Shown here in pieces: positions 1 through 9,088 of a DNA stretch of 64,000 nucleotides (positions are counted from its first letter, which is position 1; every line of letters begins with the position of its first letter). The DNA comes from Candidatus Zixiibacteriota bacterium (GTDB lineage: Bacteria > Zixibacteria > MSB-5A5 > JAABVY01), in NCBI GenBank assembly GCA_011056555.1, contig DSEQ01000011.1, positions 29,431 through 93,430 on the forward strand. Direction: 5' to 3'. Made by a program: the position numbers and the translations under genes. The notes under the pieces are model-generated. The model was not told the DNA's origin. It searched no databases and saw nothing but the letters and a program-made list of their open reading frames with translations.

Positions 1-117
1 TCTGAGACATCAGAATTACAGAATAGTTGGGATTCAGGCGATAATTCATCCCCGCTGAATAGTCTGGATATTCTCATTATCGCACATTTCCCGATATGAA
101 ATAATCTGGTCTTTCAT
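1..117 (-). pseudogene. HNH-nuclease-like protein, N-terminal fragment with frameshift
   Basis: On the minus strand an ATG at 117 opens 23 codons ending IQTIQRG then TGA at 48-46. An ATG overlapping that stop (ATGA, 49-47) continues MNYRLNPNYSVILMSQ to the window edge. Joined, EMC...QRGMNYRL...SVILMS resembles the N-terminus I remember from a family of bacterial HNH-type nuclease proteins in which this stretch is continuous. The join sits at a run of four G, so loss of one G would explain the break. It may be a real frameshift, a sequencing error or translational coupling of two frames. The rest of the gene is outside the window. The family assignment is from memory and moderate. Confidence 0.4.
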
Positions 118-203
118 TGTGACTAAGATAATAAATTCATAAGTCAAATTCAAATTATGTATGTGAGAATAGGGATGGCTGGACAGTTCTGTAGATTAAT
201 AAA

Positions 204-277
204 TACCCCCGGCAGGACTCGAACCTGCTACCCTCTGCTTAGAAGGCAGATGCTCTGTCCGGATGAGCTACGGGGGC
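204..277 (-). tRNA. tRNA-Arg (anticodon TCT)
   Basis: The minus strand folds as a full cloverleaf of 74 bases: acceptor GCCCCCG with CGGGGGT, D arm with GCTC...GAGC, anticodon stem TCTGC/GCAGA around loop CTTCTAA, and T arm GCAGG-TTCGAGT-CCTGC. The anticodon TCT reads AGA/AGG arginine codons. CCA is not encoded. The first acceptor pair is G-T. The gene lies just downstream of the DoxX gene on the same strand. Confidence 0.95.
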
Positions 278-285
278 ATCAAAAT

Positions 286-717
286 CTAATCTTCAAAATC
301 GGCCGACATGCCAAAGAGCAAGTGGTCCAGGGAGTATTTATTATAATTTAACAATATAATGTCAAGTGCGATTATTATCAAATACGGAATATTTGACTTT
401 GCATCACCACCATCGCCGCGAACTATCAGACCAAAATTCAGAACTACAAGCAATAGACCGGCAAGATACAGGGCGGGACGGGTCAGGAGCCCGAAGAAAA
501 TCAAGATTCCAAGGATTGTCTCCGCAAATGGCAGAACATAGGCGAAAATCGTCACCAGGAAGGCCGGCAGCCATGTTTCTGCGAAGCTGCTCTGAAAATA
601 TCCAACAATCGTCATGTAATCCAGGAGTTTGAACAACCCCGCCATAAAAAAGACAATTCCGACCATAAGTCTCAGAATCAAGAAACCGAAGCAGATGTCG
701 TTTTCGCGAAGTTTCAT
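286..717 (-). CDS. DoxX family membrane protein
   Basis: A small integral membrane protein of about 143 residues with four predicted hydrophobic helices. The pattern LRLMVGIVFFMAGLFKL near the N-terminus followed by PFAETILGILIFFGLLTRPA is typical of DoxX/DoxD-like proteins. Some family members associate with oxidoreductases or thiol/sulfur metabolism, but the role of most is unknown. I chose ATG 717 because GGAGG lies five bases upstream; the frame stays open four codons further to a TTG that would overlap this Shine-Dalgarno sequence. It sits between two tRNA genes on the same strand and shows no partner gene. Confidence 0.85.
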   Translation of the reverse strand: MKLRENDICFGFLILRLMVGIVFFMAGLFKLLDYMTIVGYFQSSFAETWLPAFLVTIFAYVLPFAETILGILIFFGLLTRPALYLAGLLLVVLNFGLIVRGDGGDAKSNIPYLIIIALDIILLNYNKYSLDHLLFGMSADFED

Positions 718-798
718 TCGAACCTCCAAAGATTTAGAAAATAGTGTTTCCGCTATTTAAAGCCCCTTGCAATCTGAAATGTTCCCTGTAGAAAGAAA

Positions 799-872
799 TC
801 GGGGTGAGAGGATTTGAACCTCCGACATCTTGCTCCCAAAGCAAGCGCGCTACCGGGCTGCGCCACACCCCG
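799..872 (-). tRNA. tRNA-Pro (anticodon TGG)
   Basis: Cloverleaf of 74 bases on the minus strand: acceptor CGGGGTG/CACCCCG, D arm GCGC...GCGC, anticodon stem CTTGC/GCAAG around TTTGGGA, T arm GGAGG-TTCAAAT-CCTCT. Anticodon TGG decodes proline CCA/CCN codons. Discriminator is A; CCA is not encoded. Confidence 0.95.
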
Positions 873-929
873 AATTAGAAAGAATAAATTCATTTTTCAA
901 GCACTGTCAAGCAGTCATTTCTTTTTAGC

Positions 930-957
930 TTGAATTACGGCGGTTCGCCCATATATT
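930..957 (+). promoter_or_regulatory. sigma70-type promoter giving a leaderless start
   Basis: TTGAAT at 930-935, a 16-base spacer and TATATT at 952-957. The expected transcription start is about position 964, immediately before the ATG at 965, and no Shine-Dalgarno sequence precedes that ATG. This predicts a leaderless mRNA for the TPR membrane protein. Confidence 0.55.
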
Positions 958-964
958 CTCTTGC

Positions 965-3400
965 ATGAAACTGAACAGGCTCTTATTTGTTTCGGCAATT
1001 TTGATATTTCTTATATTGGCGGCATCCCTCTTGAAGCCGGGATTCCTCTGGGGCCTGAAACTACCGGGCTATCTGGACCTGTACCAGTCATTCCTGATCA
1101 TATTATCCGCTCTGTCAATTTATATATTGATCTCGCTGGCAGCCGGAGTCCCGGGCATGGAACAGGACACTTCCGATGTGAAATTGAAACGAATTGCAAT
1201 CCTGCTTTTTTCAGCCATATTCCTGGTCATAATATTCTACCAGTTCCGTTCGGCCACCATGCTCCTCGGGGATGGGTACCTGCGTGCAAATGAAACCAAT
1301 CTGGGATCCAAACTGCACTTCACAGAACCCCTGGACAAATTTTGGCAATATATCGTCTATATCACGCTGGGTGACTGGTTCGGCCTCAAAAGCTATCAGA
1401 CCTACCAGATTGTATCGATCTTCGGAGGTGTCCTGTTCTTCATGTTCGGGCTCTGGTTTGCCGACCGCTATGGTAAATCGCGGCCGGAGAAAATACTGAT
1501 GGCTGCGCTTATCTTCTCATCCGCGATTATGCAGATATTTTTTGGATATGTGGAAAGCTACAGCCTCTCCAATCCGCTCTTCCTGTTCGCAATCGGAGCC
1601 ACCTATGTCGAAGTAAAACATTCCCGCTCCATTATACCGGGCCTGCTGCTATATTTTACCGCCTGCCTCTTCCATATGTCGCTGCTGGCCTATTATCCGG
1701 CCTTTTTTATACTGGCGATAATCTTATGGCGTGCTGAGCGCAGTGGAAATTCACTGGCTGAATTCATCGCTGCGATTGCTGTTCCCATTCTATCAATAAC
1801 CATGGTAATTGTACTAAATAATCTGCAATTTGGAGGGAGCTTTGATCAAAATATCTTCGATTACCTGATTATCCCGCTCCTTCCCAATGATACCGGATAC
1901 TGGCTGCTGTCCCCGACGCATCTGCTCGACATGCTGAATCAGATACTTTTGGTGGCACCGGCGGCGATAATAATATTTATCGCTTTCAATCCCTTTAGAA
2001 GAAAATTTTATACCGATCACTTCAGCTTTTTTGTGGCCCTGTTATCAATATGCGGCCTGCTGTTTCTGGCGTTTTTCGACACCGCTTTCGGAATCGCCCG
2101 GGACTGGGATCTGTTCAGCTCGATTGCAATTCCCTTAAACGTCCTGGCAGGAGTTATGTTGATCAATGCTCATAGGGCATCTGAAGATTACTCAAGTTTC
2201 AAGAAATTTTCCCCCGTGCTCCCGGCATTAATTATAAGCTTCGCATTCATTCTCCTGAATTCTCAGGAGAAACCGTCAGTGGAGAGATACAAAGACATAA
2301 TCAATCAGAGCGAGCATGGGCGCCATCTCAATCTGGAAAACCTTGGCAATTATTATTCCATGGAGGATGATACCGTCAACTATTATGACGTATTAAGAAA
2401 AGCGGGTAAATATGTAGAACATCCCCGCTATCAACATAAGATCGGAATGAAGCTGCTGGAGGATGGCCTGACTGAACGTGCTGTGGAACATTTTTACAAA
2501 GCTCTTCAGATAGATCCATCCTACTTGCCCGCGCTGAATTATCTGGGTATGACCTATGGCCTTATCGGCGAAAAAGAACCGGAAGCATTCACGATAGCCG
2601 AAAAATATTTCCGGCTCGTGCAAAGATATGATCCTGACTACCCGCATCTTCACCACAATCTCGGCGGTATCTACTACCAGTCCAGGCGATATGATCAAGC
2701 CCTGTCTGAATATCGCATGGCGATCGAGGCCGACCCGGATCATTTGCCCTCATATGAAAAACTCGGCATGACATTCGAAAGAACGGGACAATATGATTCC
2801 TCGGAGTACTATTATCGTTACGTAATCGAACACGATCGGGAGGGCTTTGACGCTTATCTGCATCTGGGGAAAATGCTCTACTCCAGCGGAAAGAAGGAGA
2901 CAGCATCGCAAGTGCTATCAAGTGCGGAAGAGAATTTTCCTGACTCCGAAAAGCAGATCGAGATTGCTAAAACCTATGCCCAGATTAATCTTTACAGTGA
3001 TGCAGTCAGAGTTCTGGAGGAATTGACCCAAAATCCCGCATCCCCGGTCGATGCCTATGTTACTCTCGCCAATCTCTATAATCTGCTGAACAAACAGGTC
3101 CAGGGGATTTCCGTCCTCTCACGAGCAGCCGAGAGAAATGCCGACCCCCGCTCCTTGATAGCATTGGCAGAAACATTTCTTCAACTGGGGGCCAGCGATT
3201 CGGCCGAGGTACACCTGCTCAATTCCATCTCTCTTGATCAAACATTTTATCTGGGCTACAGGAAACTGGGGACATATTATCTGCTTCAGGGAATGCAGGA
3301 GAAAGCCCGGCAGGTGCTTGAAATGGGTCTGGCGAATGTCGAAAATCCCCGGGACAGGAAGTCCTTAAGCTCTTTGCTTGATAGAATAAATGATCAGTAG
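965..3400 (+). CDS. polytopic membrane protein with C-terminal TPR repeats
   Basis: 811 residues. Roughly the first 450 residues form about ten hydrophobic helices, with soluble patches including VESYS and a conserved-looking ARDWDLFS loop near residue 380, reminiscent of multi-spanning glycosyltransferase-like (PMT/GT-C) proteins that end in TPRs. Residues about 480-800 carry at least six tetratricopeptide repeats (for example ALQIDPSYLPALNYLG, AIEADPDHLPSYEKLG). The TPR part probably binds partner proteins at the membrane; a transferase activity is only a guess because I see no confirmed catalytic acidic pair. The start ATG has no ribosome site but lies exactly where a leaderless transcript would begin. 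Confidence 0.75.
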   Translation: MKLNRLLFVSAILIFLILAASLLKPGFLWGLKLPGYLDLYQSFLIILSALSIYILISLAAGVPGMEQDTSDVKLKRIAILLFSAIFLVIIFYQFRSATMLLGDGYLRANETNLGSKLHFTEPLDKFWQYIVYITLGDWFGLKSYQTYQIVSIFGGVLFFMFGLWFADRYGKSRPEKILMAALIFSSAIMQIFFGYVESYSLSNPLFLFAIGATYVEVKHSRSIIPGLLLYFTACLFHMSLLAYYPAFFILAIILWRAERSGNSLAEFIAAIAVPILSITMVIVLNNLQFGGSFDQNIFDYLIIPLLPNDTGYWLLSPTHLLDMLNQILLVAPAAIIIFIAFNPFRRKFYTDHFSFFVALLSICGLLFLAFFDTAFGIARDWDLFSSIAIPLNVLAGVMLINAHRASEDYSSFKKFSPVLPALIISFAFILLNSQEKPSVERYKDIINQSEHGRHLNLENLGNYYSMEDDTVNYYDVLRKAGKYVEHPRYQHKIGMKLLEDGLTERAVEHFYKALQIDPSYLPALNYLGMTYGLIGEKEPEAFTIAEKYFRLVQRYDPDYPHLHHNLGGIYYQSRRYDQALSEYRMAIEADPDHLPSYEKLGMTFERTGQYDSSEYYYRYVIEHDREGFDAYLHLGKMLYSSGKKETASQVLSSAEENFPDSEKQIEIAKTYAQINLYSDAVRVLEELTQNPASPVDAYVTLANLYNLLNKQVQGISVLSRAAERNADPRSLIALAETFLQLGASDSAEVHLLNSISLDQTFYLGYRKLGTYYLLQGMQEKARQVLEMGLANVENPRDRKSLSSLLDRINDQ

Positions 3401-3483
3401 ATGTGTCAATCCTGACACGCCGCATTTAATATCCGCATCCCTCTTTTTACCCTAATACTTTATAGTACAATAGATTACAATTC

Positions 3484-3505
3484 CGGCACGGTTTCTGTTT
3501 TATAT
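3484..3505 (+). promoter_or_regulatory. candidate upstream promoter element (CGGCACG...CTG...TATAT)
   Basis: CGGCACG-N4-CTGTTTTATAT lies 68 bases before the ATG of the next gene. A near copy, CGGCACG-N4-CTGCTCTATAT, lies 73 bases before the PEP-CTERM gene. The first half matches the sigma54 -24 box, but here the -12 GC is GT, so a true sigma54 promoter is doubtful at this copy. Confidence 0.3.
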
Positions 3506-3551
3506 CTGCTGTGAAGATACAAAACTGAAACCTTCAAACAAGGAGTTCGAG

Positions 3552-4631
3552 ATGAAATCGAAATTAGGATTTATCGCCGTCTCATCAGTCATAGTCCTCT
3601 CGATAATCATAATTTTTGCAGTGAGTATCGAGCGGAAAGATTCCGGGCCAAATGAATTGCAGGGCAGGGCCGATTCCGGCCGGGTTAAAGATGGAAATTC
3701 AAACCCGGGAGAGGTCCCCGAGCAGGTCATTCCCATAGAGCCGGAACCGGCTGAGACCCTGCAGATATCATTTGCGCATGTCAAGGACCTGACATTCTGG
3801 AACGATAGAATCGCTGCCGGTACCGAGGGCGGTGTATTCACCTACAAACCTGAAGATTCTTCTTATCAGTTTTTCTACTATGCTAATGGTCTGACCGAGT
3901 ATGACGTTAACGCCCTTCTCCAGATCGGTGACAAACTCCTGGTCGGCACCCAGGGCGGTCTGGCGCAAATCGATCAGGCCGGCAGGATCGAAAAAATCGA
4001 TTTCGGTTTTGAACCGCCGGTTACAGCACTGGCAGAATCCCGGGGCAGCATCCTGATCGGAACCGCCAAGGACGGCCTGATTTCCTATCAGGACGGCAGC
4101 GCCCGGCAGATTTTCCAGGTGCTCGACATAACCTCGGTTGTTTCTTCAGGAGATCAAATTTGGGTCTCTACAGGGGGACACGGGCTTTTCAGCTTCGACG
4201 GCATGGAATGGAAAAAGCGCTTCCTGGTGGACGACACTACCGCTTTCGATTATGTGGCCGATCTGGACTTCAAGTTCCAGCGCCTGTTTGCCGGTACGCC
4301 CTACGGCCTGTATGTCTTTGACGGCGGCAGATGGAGCCTCTACAATGAAGAGGACGGCCTGATGATCTGTGATATCAGGCATATCGACTTCAAGGGCTGG
4401 AAAATCGTGGTCGGCACAAACGACTGGGGCATCTATGAGATCTTCGAAGACTGGATTACGCCCAGAGACTGGACAGAGGGTATGGAAGTAACGGCTTTGG
4501 CATGCAAGGACGACTACACGGTCGTAGGAACTCCGCATGAAGGGATCTATATCGCGAAAGGTGACCAGATCAACCATATCAATCCTACCCCACAAACCTT
4601 TACGCGACCGGTTGTAGCGTCAATTCACTAA
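3552..4631 (+). CDS. membrane-anchored beta-propeller protein
   Basis: 359 residues beginning with one hydrophobic segment (residues about 6-25) and no lipobox, so it is probably anchored by an uncleaved signal. A Pro/Glu-rich linker follows to about residue 70. The remainder contains repeated blades of the type GTEGGVFTY, GTQGGLAQI, GTAKDGLISY, STGGHGLFSF, GTPYGLYVF, GTNDWGIYEI and GTPHEGIYIA, i.e. seven or so propeller units similar to two-component-regulator propellers. It has no attached kinase or output domain, so it likely acts as a periplasmic scaffold or sensor. GGAG lies seven bases upstream of the ATG. A strong terminator follows. Confidence 0.75.
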   Translation: MKSKLGFIAVSSVIVLSIIIIFAVSIERKDSGPNELQGRADSGRVKDGNSNPGEVPEQVIPIEPEPAETLQISFAHVKDLTFWNDRIAAGTEGGVFTYKPEDSSYQFFYYANGLTEYDVNALLQIGDKLLVGTQGGLAQIDQAGRIEKIDFGFEPPVTALAESRGSILIGTAKDGLISYQDGSARQIFQVLDITSVVSSGDQIWVSTGGHGLFSFDGMEWKKRFLVDDTTAFDYVADLDFKFQRLFAGTPYGLYVFDGGRWSLYNEEDGLMICDIRHIDFKGWKIVVGTNDWGIYEIFEDWITPRDWTEGMEVTALACKDDYTVVGTPHEGIYIAKGDQINHINPTPQTFTRPVVASIH

Positions 4632-4647
4632 CAACCTCCTCCAACGG

Positions 4648-4675
4648 AAAAGCCGCTCTTCCCAGAGCGGCTTTT
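4648..4675 (+). terminator. rho-independent terminator
   Basis: Perfect stem AAAAGCCGCTCT / AGAGCGGCTTTT with loop TCCC, 13 bases after the propeller gene stop. The A-rich and T-rich flanks allow it to work in both directions, but there is no gene close on the minus strand. Confidence 0.9.
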
Positions 4676-4781
4676 CTACTCTCGATAAGAAATGGATAGG
4701 GATTTCTTTTCCCGACTGGTTAAAGCCCAATTAGCAAGTCAAGAATTATTCAAGAAAAAAGTATTTTTATGATAAATTAAT

Positions 4782-5432
4782 TTACACAAATCCTAAATAT
4801 TGGAAGAGTAAATAAAGAAACACGAACCACAATATCGGAACCACAAAGAGCATCAAGATCGCCCGCAGCGTCTTGCAGCCGAGCGCAACGACCGCTCCGA
4901 AAACCGCCAGGAACCAGCCGTACAGGATACTGATTCCAGGAACGGCATAGATCACGATATTTAATATCGGATTCTCCGAAGGAGCGCTATGGTAGTGACT
5001 TCCAAATGCAATAATCAGTCCCAGTTTTGTCAGGAATACCGCAAGCACAAACGGCATCCAGGCATAGATTGTGACCGCAACCGAGTTTTTCATATCCTTT
5101 CTGGAATCTGCGAGGTAGGCATAGAAATGGAATAATATCCCCCCTATCAGGTAAAACAGTCCCATGAAAACCAGGCTCATCAGCATCAACAGGATAAAAG
5201 AGGAGATTCTTCCCGTAACCAGCCCACCCGGGGTAAGCAGGGTTCTATCCATCAACTGCAGGGCCATTGCCAGTCCCAGGAGCCAGGCCGAAAAAGTCAG
5301 GTACGGAAAAACATCCCGGGCCACAGTCTTCTTAAAAAAAGTATAGGGACGGAAAAGGAGCAGTTTTAACATGCCGGGAAAACCGGGGCTCTTCTCCTCA
5401 ACCTCGTATGCAGCCATCAGAGCATCATCCAT
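4782..5432 (-). CDS. Yip1 family integral membrane protein
   Basis: 216 residues. The N-terminal part ends in LLFRPYTFFKKT, then five hydrophobic helices with YLIGGILFHFYAYLADSRKD in the middle, and a C-terminal hydrophobic tail. This arrangement fits the bacterial Yip1-domain family (PF04893-like), whose members are membrane proteins of unknown function. No ribosome site is clear before ATG 5432; ATG 5417 (MAAYEVE) is an alternative. It stands alone, divergent from the beta-lactamase-like gene. Confidence 0.7.
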   Translation of the reverse strand: MDDALMAAYEVEEKSPGFPGMLKLLLFRPYTFFKKTVARDVFPYLTFSAWLLGLAMALQLMDRTLLTPGGLVTGRISSFILLMLMSLVFMGLFYLIGGILFHFYAYLADSRKDMKNSVAVTIYAWMPFVLAVFLTKLGLIIAFGSHYHSAPSENPILNIVIYAVPGISILYGWFLAVFGAVVALGCKTLRAILMLFVVPILWFVFLYLLFQYLGFV

Positions 5433-5531
5433 ATTTTATGCTTATGGAAATTATTTACAAATGTTGCATAAAAGTTCATAAAATTAATTTTCTCCCACGG
5501 GCCAATTTTACAGAACACCATCTGTTTTTGC

Positions 5532-5561
5532 TTGAATTCAACTTCCGGATTTGCGTAATAT
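5532..5561 (+). promoter_or_regulatory. sigma70-type promoter for the serine hydrolase gene
   Basis: TTGAAT at 5532-5537, 18-base spacer, TAATAT at 5556-5561, giving a leader of about 30 bases that contains AAAGGAG before the ATG at 5598. Confidence 0.5.
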
Positions 5562-5597
5562 ATAAAAATTTCGGTGAAACTTCAAAGGAGTGAAAAA

Positions 5598-7724
5598 ATG
5601 AAAAGAATATATCCCGCATTGATTCTCGTATTTCTTCTGATTAGTCCCTGCGCGCTTCAGGGCCAGGACGATGTGGATATCACCGGGCGCTGGGAGGGGA
5701 GCATCTATCTCAGGGAGATGGATCTGCAGATAATAATTGATTTTGAACTGGATGCAACTGGTGAATACAAGGGTGAGGTAGATATCCCTCAGCAGGGAGC
5801 CGAGGATTTGCCGGTAACCAATATCCGGGTGGACGGCAGAATTGTAACCTCCGATCTCCCCAATGTTCCGGGAGACGCCAAATTCGCCGGTGTAATTTCC
5901 GGGGATGGCGACACTCTAAGCGGTGAATTCACCCAGGGCGGAGAGGTATTCAAGTATCTCCTGATCCGTGAGGATCCCGAGGAGGCCGCCCGCCGGCAGG
6001 CATTGATACAGGAGAATCTGCAGAAAATAAGGACTTTCTGTGATTCTATGCTGGCCGTATGGGAACCGCCAGGATTTGCGGTCGGAGTCGTTTACGACGG
6101 TGAGGTTGTTTTTCTGGAAGGTTTCGGCTACAGGAATCTGGAGGACAGCCTGCCAGTAACTCCCCGGACACTATATGCCATCGGCTCAACCACCAAAGCA
6201 TTTACCACCATGGCCATGGGTATACTGGCCGATGAGGATCTCCTCGACTGGAATGAAAAAGTCATTAATTATCTGCCCGACTTCAGATTGAAGGATGAAT
6301 ATGCAACTTTGCATATGACCCCGATAGACCTTGTGACCCACATCTCCGGCATGCCCCGGCATGATCTTCTATGGTACAACTCACCCTTCAGCCGGGAAGA
6401 AATCTTCAATCGCATGCAATATCTGGAATTCAATGAGGAATTGCGCGCGGCATTCCAGTACAACAACCTGATGTTTATGACGGCCGGATTTCTGGTCGGC
6501 CAACTCACCCGCAGCACATGGGAAGAGTTTGTTGAGGAGAATATCCTTTTACCACTCGAAATGCTCAATACAAATTTCTCGGTTACCGTATCCTGGCAGT
6601 CGGATGATTATGCTCTGCCCTATAAATACGAGGGCGACTCGGTGGTGCTGACCGAATTCAGAAACCTCGACAATGTCGGCCCGGCCGGCTCGATCAATTC
6701 ATCTATCGAGGATATGGTAAACTGGCTCAGGCTTCATCTGAATAAGGGCGAGTTCAATGGAAGGCGGCTTATCTCTGAGATCGAACTGGAACGCATGCAT
6801 ACCCCGCATGTGATTGCGGGTGCGATGTCACCCGGCCAGTATAAAGAGAACTCATTTGCGGCGTATGGCCTGGGATGGGCGGTGCAGTACTACCGCGGCA
6901 ACAGGCGGGTCTGGCATAATGGCGGCATTGACGGCTTTTATACGCATCTGAATCTCTATCCCGATGACGACCTGGGCATTATCACATTCGTCAATCTCCC
7001 CGGCAACCGGGTCATCGATGTGGTCAGCTACTACATCGCCGACTTATTTATGGGGCTCGAACCTGTGGACTGGAATACACGTCTCAAGGGGATCGACACC
7101 GGCCAGGACGAAGAAAAAGAGGATGAGGAACCGGAAAAGGAAGAGCCTGTAAAGAACACCAGGCCATCACATAAACTTGAGGAATATGCCGGCCAGTTCG
7201 AAAACCCCGGTTATGGCACTTTTGCGGTAGAATACAAGGATAAAGAACTGTTTGCCAGTTTCAATAACATGCAATCCCGGCTCGAGCACTGGCATTATGA
7301 TGTTTTCAGGGCAAGTGATGATGTCTGGGAAGATACCAAAATAAACTTCCTGACTAATATTAAAGGCGATATTGACCGGATTTCAGTACCGCTGGAGCCC
7401 GCAATCGACAATATCATATTCACCAAAAAACCGGATGCCCATTTATATGATCCGAATTTCCTTTCTATGCTGGCGGGGAATTATGACATCGACGGCACTA
7501 TCTGCACGGTCGAATTAAGAGGCGAGAATACCCTTTTTGTTACTGTGTCGGGCCAGCCGCCTTATGAGTTGGAGCCTTACAAGGGCACGGAATTCAACCT
7601 GAAAGGCCTGAGCGGATTCAGCGTCGAATTCGAGCTTGATGACGAGTGGGAAAAGGTAAAGGGACTGAGATTCATTCAGCCCAACGGCGTTTTTGAGGCG
7701 AAAAGAGTAGAAAGCGAAGATTAA
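5598..7724 (+). CDS. secreted serine beta-lactamase-like hydrolase (class C/DD-peptidase fold)
   Basis: 708 residues from the ATG preceded by AAAGGAG. A Sec signal peptide (MKRIYPALILVFLLISPCALQG) is followed by a beta-sandwich region to about residue 130. The beta-lactamase fold follows, with nucleophile Ser197 in GSTTKA (SxxK with Lys200), a YNN motif (YxN) and HNGG (K/HxG) near WHNGGIDGF. A charged Glu/Lys linker near residues 497-515 leads to two C-terminal lipocalin-like beta domains. Substrates could be esters, D-amino-acid peptides or beta-lactams; sequence alone does not decide. The frame also opens upstream at GTG 5574, which lacks a ribosome site. Confidence 0.88.
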   Translation: MKRIYPALILVFLLISPCALQGQDDVDITGRWEGSIYLREMDLQIIIDFELDATGEYKGEVDIPQQGAEDLPVTNIRVDGRIVTSDLPNVPGDAKFAGVISGDGDTLSGEFTQGGEVFKYLLIREDPEEAARRQALIQENLQKIRTFCDSMLAVWEPPGFAVGVVYDGEVVFLEGFGYRNLEDSLPVTPRTLYAIGSTTKAFTTMAMGILADEDLLDWNEKVINYLPDFRLKDEYATLHMTPIDLVTHISGMPRHDLLWYNSPFSREEIFNRMQYLEFNEELRAAFQYNNLMFMTAGFLVGQLTRSTWEEFVEENILLPLEMLNTNFSVTVSWQSDDYALPYKYEGDSVVLTEFRNLDNVGPAGSINSSIEDMVNWLRLHLNKGEFNGRRLISEIELERMHTPHVIAGAMSPGQYKENSFAAYGLGWAVQYYRGNRRVWHNGGIDGFYTHLNLYPDDDLGIITFVNLPGNRVIDVVSYYIADLFMGLEPVDWNTRLKGIDTGQDEEKEDEEPEKEEPVKNTRPSHKLEEYAGQFENPGYGTFAVEYKDKELFASFNNMQSRLEHWHYDVFRASDDVWEDTKINFLTNIKGDIDRISVPLEPAIDNIIFTKKPDAHLYDPNFLSMLAGNYDIDGTICTVELRGENTLFVTVSGQPPYELEPYKGTEFNLKGLSGFSVEFELDDEWEKVKGLRFIQPNGVFEAKRVESED

Positions 7725-7794
7725 GGCTTCATTTGTGGAACATGCGGCCCAGTGGGCATATTATACTGATAAGAAATCGAATAGGAGATAGAAT

Positions 7795-9048
7795 ATGTCC
7801 GATACCGATACAAAAAACAGAACATCAAAATTAGATAACATCAAGGCCGAATTTCCCGAATTGAACCGGGTAATAAACAGCAAACCGGTTGTTTTTCTCG
7901 ATTCCGCCGCCACCTCACAGAAACCGATGCGGGTCATAGATAAGCTGGTAGAATATTACTCCAATTATAACGCCAACGTGCACCGGGGAGTCTATTCCCT
8001 TTCGATGGAATCGACCGAGGAATACGACACTGCCCGCGAGCTGGTGCGTGAATTCATCAACGCACGTTCGACCAATGAAATTATCTATACCAGGGGCACG
8101 ACCGAGGCAATAAATCTGCTTGCTCGGTCGTGGGGTGATGCTAATATTGGAAAGGACGACGAAATCATCCTGACAGAACTAGAGCATCACTCCAATCTGG
8201 TTCCCTGGCAGATGCTCTCTCAGCGCACCGGCTGTAAGCTAAGATTTATACCTGTAGATGATTTTGCCGTATTGCTTATCGATGAATATAAAAAACTGCT
8301 TTCAGAAAAAACAAAACTGGTGGCGTTCAACGGGCAGTCCAATTCCATGGGCACCCTCAATCCGATCAAGGAAATAACCGCGCTTGCTCACGATGTGGGG
8401 GCTCTGGTATTGGTGGACGGCGCCCAGTATGTGCCCCACAATAAGGTCGATGTGCGGGATCTGGATGTCGATTTCCTGGCCTTCTCGGGCCATAAGATGT
8501 GCGGTCCCACAGGCATCGGAATTCTCTACGGCAGGGAAAAGCTCCTTGATGAAATGCCGCCCTTCCTGGGCGGGGGCGATATGATCGATACTGTGCACTA
8601 CGAATACTCCACTTACACCGGGCTCCCGATAAAATTCGAGGCGGGCACCCCTAATATTGCCGGCGCGATTGTGCTGGGAGAGGCAATCCGCTTTTTGAAT
8701 GATCTGGGGATGGAGAATATCAGAAAACATGAGTACGAGCTGACCGCCTATACAATGCAGAAACTTCAGCAGATTCCTAAGATAAAGATTTACGGCACCA
8801 CAGACCTGAGGCAGCGGGGCGGCGCAATATCGTTTGAATACGAGGGAATCCATCCCCATGATCTGGCCCAGATTCTCGATTCGGAGAGTATCTGTATCCG
8901 CGCAGGTCATCATTGTACCCAGCCCCTGATGCGGAAGTTCGGGATAGCAGCAACCTCGAGAGCGTCGTTCTATATTTACAACACCAGGGAAGATGTGGAT
9001 CGGCTGATGGAAGGACTGGCCAAAGCGGATCAGATCTTCGGCCTTTGA
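7795..9048 (+). CDS. sufS: cysteine desulfurase, SufS type
   Basis: 417 residues. A PLP enzyme that takes sulfur from cysteine for Fe-S cluster assembly. The Schiff-base lysine is Lys234 in SGHKMCGPTG and the persulfide-carrying cysteine is Cys374 in RAGHHCTQPLM, both typical of group II (SufS/CsdA) desulfurases; TELEHHSN and the N-terminal FLDSAATSQKP are also diagnostic. GGAG lies seven bases before the ATG. No sufBCD or sufU genes are in the window, so the acceptor is encoded elsewhere. The window encodes many Fe-S proteins (RdhA-like, QueG-like). Confidence 0.93.
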   Translation: MSDTDTKNRTSKLDNIKAEFPELNRVINSKPVVFLDSAATSQKPMRVIDKLVEYYSNYNANVHRGVYSLSMESTEEYDTARELVREFINARSTNEIIYTRGTTEAINLLARSWGDANIGKDDEIILTELEHHSNLVPWQMLSQRTGCKLRFIPVDDFAVLLIDEYKKLLSEKTKLVAFNGQSNSMGTLNPIKEITALAHDVGALVLVDGAQYVPHNKVDVRDLDVDFLAFSGHKMCGPTGIGILYGREKLLDEMPPFLGGGDMIDTVHYEYSTYTGLPIKFEAGTPNIAGAIVLGEAIRFLNDLGMENIRKHEYELTAYTMQKLQQIPKIKIYGTTDLRQRGGAISFEYEGIHPHDLAQILDSESICIRAGHHCTQPLMRKFGIAATSRASFYIYNTREDVDRLMEGLAKADQIFGL

Positions 9049-9068
9049 TTGAGGGCTTTTGTCGACCG

Positions 9069-9088
9069 GCGGCATGCCTTCAGGCCGC
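9069..9088 (+). terminator. possible weak terminator after sufS
   Basis: Short stem GCGGC/GCCGC with an internal TG/CA pair, followed by TATTTTA. The stem is short and the U tract broken, so this is tentative. The remainder of the 324-base gap up to the next gene has no coding signal apart from the promoter-like site at 9300. Confidence 0.35.

Noticed and set aside
1..99. Plus-strand open frame from the left edge ending at TGA 97-99
   Set aside because: The minus strand of the same stretch shows a recognisable protein N-terminus; the plus frame is Ser/Asp-rich without family likeness.
8302..9075. 257-codon minus frame opposite sufS
   Set aside because: Antisense shadow of a clear SufS coding region.
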